A stretch of 9,940 nt of DNA from Spirochaetaceae bacterium (GTDB lineage: Bacteria > Spirochaetota > Spirochaetia > DSM-27196 > SKKC01): positions 1 through 9,940 of the forward strand of contig PWGF01000347.1 in the NCBI GenBank assembly GCA_003554375.1, written 5' to 3'. The notes under the pieces were generated by a model. The model searched no databases and had not been told where the DNA came from. It worked only from the letters and a program-made list of their open reading frames with translations. Position 1 is the stretch's first letter. Each line of letters starts with the position of its first letter. The translations under genes and the position numbers were made by a program. Below are positions 5,187 through 9,940 of this stretch, one piece after another.

Positions 5187-5524
5187 GCCCGGCCGCCGGC
5201 GAAACGGTTCCAAAACCGCTGGGGCGGGCGGGTGCCTGAGAGAGCCCAGGGAGGCCAGACTGGGGGGGCTCGCAGCCGGCAATACTTCGAGCACCGTCCA
5301 AGCCAGTTCCGGAATTTGGGCGCCTCGGCCCTTCGGGCCGACCGGGCTCCTGCGGGCTCCGCTTCGCTTCGGTCCCGGCAGGGCCGGGACCCTTCGGCCC
5401 TCCGGATCCCTGGCGCGTCGGTCGCTCACAGCGCCGGACCAACGACTCGTATGGCGAGCTTGGGCGCTACGCTACCGAACGGAACACGTTGCAACGAGCG
5501 AACGCATTTTCCTGGAACAGCACC
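5176..5524. other. Hairpin-rich spacer between convergent genes
   Basis: No gene is supported here. The spacer separates the plus-strand DUF4143 remnant from the minus-strand ATPase, whose stop is at 5525. It holds a weak stem (CGGTT/AACCG, 5205-5218), a strong 7-bp stem with a TTC loop (TCGGCCC/GGGCCGA, 5325-5341), a CCCGGC/GCCGGG stem (about 5374-5388) and the inverted copy of the dispersed repeat. Several TTCG or CTTCGG turns suggest stable RNA hairpins. No U-tract follows, so classical terminator function is unproven. Confidence 0.5.
5380..5416 (-). repeat. Dispersed palindromic repeat, diverged inverted copy 3
   Basis: The reverse complement of this stretch reads CGCCAGGGATCCGGAGGGC, then CGAAGGGTCCCGG. 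It aligns with the core of the 51-bp repeats at 669 and 4669, with a few substitutions and small indels. It lies within a cluster of hairpins in the convergent spacer. Confidence 0.6.
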
Positions 5525-6673
5525 TCACGGGGCGACACGAAGATACCGAAGGAACTCGGGCAACGGCACGGCTTCAACCTTCTGGTGAAGGGGAAAACGG
5601 GCGGCGCCGGGATGAACCAGGAATACTCGGTGAAGAGTCAGTTCATCAAGCGCGGCATGGATCGATTTGCTCATTCGCGGAGTTTCCGAGTACGTGAACT
5701 CTACTCCGTATGCCTTGCCTTCCAAGGTGAACAGGAGATCCAGCTCCGCCCCGCTGTGCAGCGACCAGAAGTACGGGGTTATCTCGGGTCTGATTCTCAG
5801 AATCTGCTCGAGAGCGAAGCCTTCCCATGAGGCCCCGAGCACCGGATGTGCCAGAAGCGAATCATAGCTTTCCAGACCGAGAAGATGGTGCAGTATGCCG
5901 GTATCGGAGAAGTAGATCTTGGGAGACTTCACCTGTCGTTTCTTGGTGTTCGTAAACCATGGCTGCAACGGACGAATCATGTAGGTCGCCGAGAGGATGT
6001 CGATGTAGGATCGAATCGTGTTGTGACTAACTCCCATGGAGCGACCCAGCTCAGACTGATTGACGATCCGGCCATGGCTGTGGGCGAGCATCGTCCAGAA
6101 TCGACGCAGCGTCGTTGACGGAACGCCGATTCCCAACTGTGGGATATCCCGCTCGAGAAATGTTCGGATGAAGCCCTCGCGCCACGCACTGCTGTCTCGA
6201 TCGGTATCGGCAAGGTACGACCGAGGGAACCCCCCGCGAAGCCACAACTGTTTCCGGCGATCGTCCCCCGTTTCATTTGAGTCGAAGCCGTGAAGATCGA
6301 CAAACTCTATCCGCCCCGCAAGGGATTCGGAACTATCTCGCACGAGTTCAGGCGAAGCGCTACCGAGAATGAGAAATCGCCCATTGTCCGCTGATTGGTC
6401 GGCCAAGACCCTCAGAACAGGAAACAACTCCGGCATGCGCTGAATCTCATCGATAATCACGAGGCCCGTCACACCACCGAGGTACAACTCCGGGTTCCGT
6501 AGCCGCGCGGCATCTTGCGGGGACTCGAGATCGAGGTAGGTGGCGGGGATCGTCTCCATGATCTGCCTGGCCAGGGTCGTCTTGCCGCACTGCCGGGGCC
6601 CGAAGATTGCCGTAATTTTCGACCTGTTCAACGCGGTCAGTACTCGGTTACGGTGATTCTGTCGTGGAAGCAT
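5525..6673 (-). CDS. AAA family ATPase with DUF4143 domain (COG1373), intact
   Basis: A 382-residue protein of normal length for the AAA_14 + DUF4143 family. It has Walker A GPRQCGKT (25-32), Walker B LVIIDEIQ (71-78), and a sensor-like LGSAS (103-107). A DNA-binding-like winged-helix segment follows (about 205-225, ELGRSMGVSHNTIRSYIDIL). The DUF4143 nuclease-like end has SGAELD (307-312) and GVEFTYSE (323-330). Cellular function of the family is poorly defined. The usual ExK lysine of the C-terminal signature is Thr (T327) here, so nuclease-like chemistry may be lost. The gene is solitary, and by eye it is less GC-rich than its surroundings, consistent with recent transfer. The ATG at 6673 lacks a ribosome binding site, and a promoter lies immediately upstream, pointing to a leaderless mRNA. 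Confidence 0.92.
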   Translation of the reverse strand: MLPRQNHRNRVLTALNRSKITAIFGPRQCGKTTLARQIMETIPATYLDLESPQDAARLRNPELYLGGVTGLVIIDEIQRMPELFPVLRVLADQSADNGRFLILGSASPELVRDSSESLAGRIEFVDLHGFDSNETGDDRRKQLWLRGGFPRSYLADTDRDSSAWREGFIRTFLERDIPQLGIGVPSTTLRRFWTMLAHSHGRIVNQSELGRSMGVSHNTIRSYIDILSATYMIRPLQPWFTNTKKRQVKSPKIYFSDTGILHHLLGLESYDSLLAHPVLGASWEGFALEQILRIRPEITPYFWSLHSGAELDLLFTLEGKAYGVEFTYSETPRMSKSIHAALDELTLHRVFLVHPGAARFPLHQKVEAVPLPEFLRYLRVAP

Positions 6674-6679
6674 CGCGTT

Positions 6680-6709
6680 ATCTTAGCATGGAAAACTGTA
6701 AGCAGTCAT
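6680..6709 (-). promoter_or_regulatory. Extended -10 promoter for the ATPase gene, probably leaderless
   Basis: On the minus strand ATGACT (6709-6704) and TAAGAT (6685-6680) are separated by 18 bp, and TGC directly precedes the -10 (extended -10). Each hexamer matches four of six consensus positions. Only six bases separate the -10 from the ATG at 6673, so transcription would begin at or next to the start codon. The AT-rich context contrasts with the surrounding DNA. Confidence 0.45.
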
Positions 6710-7081
6710 TACAATTTTCAACGATTATCCAGGCGTTGTTTTCGAACGGTATTCCGGGCTTGAGATTGCGGGGCCCTCGGTAACGCCTCCGGAACCTCCC
6801 CTAACGTGCGAGATTTCCTGGACGCAGTGGTGCGGTACTACGTCGACCGGTATGGTCTCGGCCGGCTCCTGCGGCGGTCATTCTGGTTGCGGCGGCGATT
6901 ACCGGTATCAGGAGCGGCGAGTGCGTTCCGGGCAAGGAGCGGCGTGCCGAGAACCCGGCGGTGGGGCACGATCGCGTGCGCAAACCCATCGTGTGGAGCG
7001 TGGTTTTGGTCTCCGGCGGAGATGCGGCATGGAGCGCCGGGGCCAGGCTGAGGCCCGTGCGCACACGGCCTGGTCTGAGGG
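6710..7081. other. Stretch without a supported gene
   Basis: After the AT-rich promoter zone of the ATPase the sequence becomes GC-rich again. A plus-strand frame from a GTG at 6806 begins RDFLDAVVRYYVDRYGLGRL, which looks protein-like, but quickly turns arginine-rich and has no family match I can name. The second copy of the 28-bp dispersed repeat (6955-6982) is here. Confidence 0.5.
6955..6982 (+). repeat. 28-bp dispersed repeat, copy 2
   Basis: CCGGCGGTGGGGCACGATCG followed by CGTGCGCA differs from 1137-1164 at two positions. Same orientation, no shared coding context. Confidence 0.7.
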
Positions 7082-7259
7082 TCACCGAGCGAGCCGGCTC
7101 AGTACCTCCGCCTTCCGCTCCGCCGTGGCGAAGGCGTCGATCGCCGCGTCCAGCCGTGCCGCGTCGCTCTGCGTAGCCCGGCGGTTGGTCCGCCGCGTTG
7201 CTTTCGGCGGCCGGTGCACCTTCCGCGGCGTGTTCGTCTTCCTGTGGTTCGTGTGGCAT
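7082..7259 (-). CDS. Possible small basic protein gene, probably frameshifted near its start
   Basis: A minus-strand ATG at 7259 follows a good ribosome binding site (GGAGGT, 4 nt before the ATG) and opens with PHEPQEDEHA. The most protein-like reading ending at 7082 is in another frame: basic TPRKVHRPPKATRRTNRRAT, then the helical SDAARLDAAIDAFATAERKA and EVLSRLAR. A single indel just after the ATG would join them into a protein of about 58 residues. The frame as read from the ATG runs on without a natural pattern to 6801. No family recognised. The ribosome binding site and helical end argue for a real small gene; the frame conflict argues against it. Confidence 0.3.
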
Positions 7260-7592
7260 GAGTACCTCCACCCTCTAGTACCGGGCAAGGGAGCTGGATC
7301 CTTGAGATTTGGAGCCAAGGAGGAGGCGAAACTCGGCCGGCGGTGCCGGCGGGGCTTCCCCGCGCGACCGGTACGGGTGTGCGACGACGCAGGCACGACT
7401 CCTGCGTGAGCGGGCGTCGCGGAAAGCCCGGAGCCCGCGGCCGGCGCGCAGGGCGATCGGGAGTGAGCCCGGCCGCGCGCCGGACTTCGGGTTGGGGCGG
7501 GCCGCGGTTCCGCGGGGCACGGGCTCGCGGATTGCGTGGTGGTTTCTCCGGGCGGCCGGCGGTCCCAGGGGCGCGGGGCCGGAGGATGCGGC

Positions 7593-7628
7593 GGTCACCT
7601 GACTGGGGACGGTCACCTCACTGGGGAC
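7593..7628 (+). repeat. 18-bp tandem repeat
   Basis: GGTCACCTGACTGGGGAC (7593-7610) is followed directly by GGTCACCTCACTGGGGAC (7611-7628), one mismatch. It continues into AGACCCC. The CTGGGGAC...GACCCC flavour suggests a mobile-element or repeat scar, but no transposase is nearby. Confidence 0.85.
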
Positions 7629-7643
7629 AGACCCCGCGGCCCC

Positions 7644-7668
7644 GGGGACGGAGGGTGGTGGGCGCGGG
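7644..7668 (+). other. Canonical G-quadruplex motif
   Basis: Four G-runs (7644-7647, 7653-7655, 7660-7662, 7666-7668) separated by loops of 5, 4 and 3 bases fit the G3+N1-7 pattern on the plus strand. In DNA this G-rich some such motif is expected by chance, so function is not implied. Confidence 0.6.
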
Positions 7669-8000
7669 CCGCTTCGGCGAAACGCGGGTGAGGACTTGGA
7701 GCAGAGCACGCGACCCCGGGCCGCGGGCGGTTCGGCGGGGGCGGTCGCGCTCGGGGTGTGGGGGCGCAGCGGAGCGGTTCGGGGGGCGTGGGCCGGCCGG
7801 CCGCGGCGCGGGGGCACGCCCAGTGCGCGGTGTTGTATGTGGTGCGGCCCCGCCCCCCCAATGCCCGATGCTCGGTCCGGAAGGGGGCCTGGCCCCGCCC
7901 GGGTGTGTTCGGACACCGCGAGCGGGGGGCGGCCGGAGGCTGTGCGGGCGGAAGGGTGGCCAGTGCGCGGGGGGCCGGCCTGTGCCTGCGGCGGCGGGGG

Positions 8001-9013
8001 CTACTGGGAGTCGCCGAAGTCGCGGGTGAATTGCTCGACGAGGCGGGGGTGCCGGCACGAGGCGGGGTTGCCAGTCGGAGATGGGCTCGAGCTTGCCGAA
8101 GAAGAAGCGGAGGGTGGCGGGCTCTTCGACGAAGCGGAGGCCTTCGACGAGCGTGCGGTTTTGGTGGAGGCAAGTGAGGCGGTCGACGACGTACTTGATC
8201 TGCGAGAGCGTGAAGACGCGGCGGGGGAGGGCGAGGCGCAGGAGCTCGAGGTCGGCGAGGGCGCGGGTTATCTGGCGGTGGCTCATGCCGGCGCACCGTT
8301 CTTCCCGCTCGGCGATGAGGTGGACGTTGTCGGCGAGGAGGCTGGCGTCGTATACGAGCATGAGGCCGTGCTCGTCGCAGGCGCGGCGGACGGCCTCCAT
8401 GTTCTGGAGCGAGTGCGGCTGGCCGCCGATGAGGTTGGCGCCGGCTTCCATGCGGACGAAGGCGATATGCTGGGGGCTGTGGGCGCGGATGGTGGCTTGG
8501 AGCTTGTCGATGTCCATGTTGCCTTTGAAGGGGTGGTCGCTTTCGACCTGGAGCGCCTGGTCGACGGGGATTTCCTCGATTGCGCCGCCGTTGAGGATGA
8601 TATGGGCCTTGGTCGTGGTGAAGTGGTAGTTCATGGGGACGACCTGGCCGGGGCGGACGAAGAGCTTGGAGAGGATATTCTCGCACGCTCTGCCCTGGTG
8701 GGCGGAGGGAGTACTGGGTGCCGAAGATCTCGGCGCAGGTGCGCTCGAGGCGGGTGAAGGTGCCGGAGCCGGCGTAGCTGTCGTCGGCCTGCATCATGGC
8801 GGCGAGCCGGCGGTCGCTCATAGTATTCACGCCGCTGTCGGTGAGCATGTCCGGAAAGATGTCGGCGTTCCGGAGCAGGAAGGTGTTGTTGCCGGCTTCC
8901 CGGCTGGCCTGAGTCCGCCGCTCGACGGAGGGGAGATCGAGCTTCCGGACGGTGCGGACTTTGTGCATCTCGATGGGGATCTGTTCGCCTGAATTGAGTA
9001 CAATGCGTTTTAT
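8001..9013 (-). pseudogene. tnaA: Tryptophanase-family (beta-eliminating lyase) pseudogene lacking the PLP-lysine segment
   Basis: The minus-strand reading IPIEMHKVRTVRKLDLPSVE, NNTFLLRNADIFPDMLTDSG and MMQADDSYAGSGTFTRLE is the N-terminus of PLP-dependent tryptophanases (L-tryptophan to indole, pyruvate and ammonia). A frame change near 8705-8715 leads to HQGRACENILSKLFVRPGQ, MNYHFTTTKAHIILNGGAIE and FVRMEAGANLIGGQPHSLQN. After MSHRQITRALADL the reading jumps in frame to ELLRLALPRRVFTLSQIKYV, removing roughly 120-150 residues that include the PLP-binding lysine. A 19-bp duplication (8038-8072) then shifts the frame before the final VEQFTRDFGDSQ and TAG at 8001-8003. The natural start appears to be mutated: the expected first codon reads ATA (9013-9011) before AAACGCATTGTA. 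Tryptophanase and tyrosine phenol-lyase are close relatives; details such as LPRRVFTLSQ fit the former. Catalytically dead. Confidence 0.9.
8038..8072. repeat. 19-bp imperfect tandem duplication in the tryptophanase remnant
   Basis: ACGAGGCGGGGGTGCC (from 8038) recurs at 8057 with one mismatch, offset 19 bp. It inserts one extra base modulo three and shifts the last codons of the gene. Skipping one copy restores DWQPRLVEQFTRDFGDSQ. Confidence 0.85.
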
Positions 9014-9431
9014 TGACCGCTTCTCTCGCCTCCGGTGTAGAGTGTTGTGATCGGCGGCGCTTGCACGGCCAGGCCGCCAGCGCGGACGGCTGCGTGGGGC
9101 GCCGGTGGGCTCGGGCGTTCGTACCCGGACCGGCACGCGGCCGCCTTGCCTGGGGGCGCCTGCGGCGCGGCCGTACGGGCGCTCGCCGGAGCGGACTACA
9201 AGCGCGCGGAATTAGGAAGGATAGTAGAGACTTCCGGGGAAGGGATCAACCGGGCCATTTCCCTGCGGTGAGCATGGCGTGGCGACATGCAGAGGCGGTG
9301 TCGTTGGGCCCAGAGCACGGGCCGGCTTGCAGAGAGTGGCCCGGACTTTGGGGGAAGACATGCAGACGATGCCGGGAAAGCAGGTTGCGCGCGGCGCGAC
9401 GGAAGCTGAGTGAAGCGCTTTGGAGGTGCGA
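9014..9431. other. Region between divergent genes, no gene assigned
   Basis: It lies between the tryptophanase remnant (minus) and the SDR-like gene (plus). On the minus strand a GGAGG (about 9033) precedes the lost tryptophanase start. Plus-strand pieces such as DYKRAELGRIVETSGEGINR ending at about 9271 look mildly protein-like but have no recognisable start or family. A short ORF MQTMPGKQVARGATEAE (9360-9413) precedes the SDR gene; it could be a leader or chance. No clear promoter was identified. Confidence 0.45.
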
Positions 9432-9940
9432 ATGAGACTGGCAGTATTCGGCGGTAGCAGAGGGATCGGCGCGCGGCTTCTGCCGCAGGCTGTGGAGCGA
9501 GAATGGGGCGTGAAAGCGCTGGCTCGCTCGTCGACATCTATCCCCGAGATTCCCGGGGTGCAGGTAGTACAGGGGGATGTACTGGATCCCGGAGCGGTCT
9601 TCCGGACCGTGGACGGGTGCGATGCGGTAATCGTGACGCTGGGCAAGACGAAAGGCAATCCGCCGGAGGTTTGTAGCAAGGGAACGGCGATTATCGTACC
9701 GGTGATGGAGAAGCTTGGGGTGCGCAGGTTGATTGTGGTGACCTCGATGGGCGTCGGGGAGAGCGCGGATCAAGTGCCGTTTTTCTTTAAGCTTGTGGCG
9801 AAGACGGTGCTCAGAAAACAGATGCAGGACAAAGAGCGGCAGGAGGAGATCGTCCGGCAAAGTGGGCTGGATTGGACGATCGTTCGTCCGGGAGGGCTAA
9901 CGGACGAGGCGGCAAGCGGCTCGTATCGCGTAGGGGTGGA
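9432..9940 (+). CDS. NAD(P)-binding, atypical SDR / NmrA-like protein, 3' end beyond the window
   Basis: From the ATG at 9432 the frame is open to the window edge (169 full codons). It begins MRLAVFGGSRGIGARLLPQA, a first Rossmann strand with the GGxxGIG dinucleotide-binding loop (residues 7-13). It continues through QVVQGDVLDPGAV, the usual NmrA/SDR acidic D after strand 3; DAVIVTLGKTKG; RRLIVVTSMGVGES, with the SDR serine region; and LDWTIVRPGGLTDE, the hallmark of the NAD(P)-binding PF13460 group. This group includes NAD(P)H-dependent reductases and redox-sensing proteins; the substrate cannot be told. A strong ribosome binding site (GGAGG, 9422-9426) sits 5 nt before the ATG. No frame damage in the visible part, which makes it one of the few healthy genes here. 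Confidence 0.9.
   Translation, partial: MRLAVFGGSRGIGARLLPQAVEREWGVKALARSSTSIPEIPGVQVVQGDVLDPGAVFRTVDGCDAVIVTLGKTKGNPPEVCSKGTAIIVPVMEKLGVRRLIVVTSMGVGESADQVPFFFKLVAKTVLRKQMQDKERQEEIVRQSGLDWTIVRPGGLTDEAASGSYRVGV

Larger units (their letters stand above)
7260..8000. other. Extremely GC-rich, G-skewed stretch without a supported gene
   Basis: Long frames are open on both strands, but they are chance products of low A/T content: proline/arginine-rich on the minus strand, glycine/arginine-rich on the plus. The end of the tryptophanase remnant at 8001 marks the last real coding sequence. The plus strand is rich in G runs, including one G-quadruplex-type motif, and there is an 18-bp tandem repeat at 7593-7628. 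Confidence 0.6.

Noticed and set aside
5205..5218. Rho-independent terminator after the DUF4143 remnant
   Set aside because: The 5-bp stem is weak and there is no T-run after it.
7696..8757. A 353-residue plus-strand protein
   Set aside because: It is the mirror of the tryptophanase remnant: acidic valine/glutamate-rich composition from the opposite strand of a GC-rich gene, no family match.
7613..9136. A single 507-residue minus-strand protein
   Set aside because: Only its N-terminal third is tryptophanase; the rest is proline/arginine-rich read-through after a frameshift.
9360..9413. Leader peptide gene upstream of the SDR-like gene
   Set aside because: A 17-residue ORF with no attenuator structure or biased codons; chance is likelier.
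9246..9860. Long minus-strand ORFs opposite the SDR-like gene
   Set aside because: The plus strand has a strong ribosome binding site and clear Rossmann motifs; the minus frames are histidine/arginine-rich shadows.

Overview
This is a GC-rich bacterial window (by eye well above 60% GC, over 70% in places). It looks like an accessory or decaying chromosomal region from an organism I cannot name. No rRNA, tRNA, CRISPR array, integrase or complete insertion sequence is visible. Most recognisable genes are broken by frameshifts, short tandem duplications or in-frame deletions. Only three reading frames look both intact and assignable to a family: a Phd/YefM-type antitoxin (3189-3431, minus), an AAA ATPase with a DUF4143 domain (5525-6673, minus) and the start of an NAD(P)-binding SDR-like protein (9432 to the window end, plus).

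Layout. 1-329: GC-rich, no gene, one 27-bp repeat pair. 330-662 (minus): fragment of an Rpn/YhgA-type PD-(D/E)XK nuclease/transposase, cut off next to a 51-bp dispersed repeat. 720-1226: no gene. 1227-3431 (minus): a run of toxin-antitoxin genes. In transcription order these are an intact Phd-like antitoxin, a PIN-domain toxin broken by a 14-bp duplication, two uncharacterised overlapping small ORFs, a second PIN toxin gutted by an internal deletion, and an AbiEi-type antitoxin/regulator with four frame changes. 3695-4536 (plus): an alpha/beta hydrolase with a duplicated nucleophile elbow and a late frameshift. 4880-5175 (plus): a collapsed DUF4143 ATPase. 5176-5524: hairpin-rich convergent spacer. 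5525-6673: the intact ATPase, visibly less GC-rich than its surroundings. 6674-8000: mostly non-coding with dispersed repeats. 8001-9013 (minus): a tryptophanase-family gene that has lost the segment holding its PLP lysine. 9432 onward: the SDR-like gene with a good ribosome binding site.

How it fits together. Toxin-antitoxin modules, Rpn proteins and DUF4143 ATPases are all mobile accessory families, so the left two-thirds reads as a graveyard of horizontally acquired defence and addiction genes. Both PIN toxins are dead while one antitoxin remains open. Dispersed repeats lie next to several gene breakpoints. Short direct duplications (10, 14, 18, 19, 60 and 61 bp periods) recur through the window and account for at least two of the disruptions, so much of the damage looks like real decay rather than read error. 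Single-base indels, such as one in a run of nine A, could still be sequencing artefacts.
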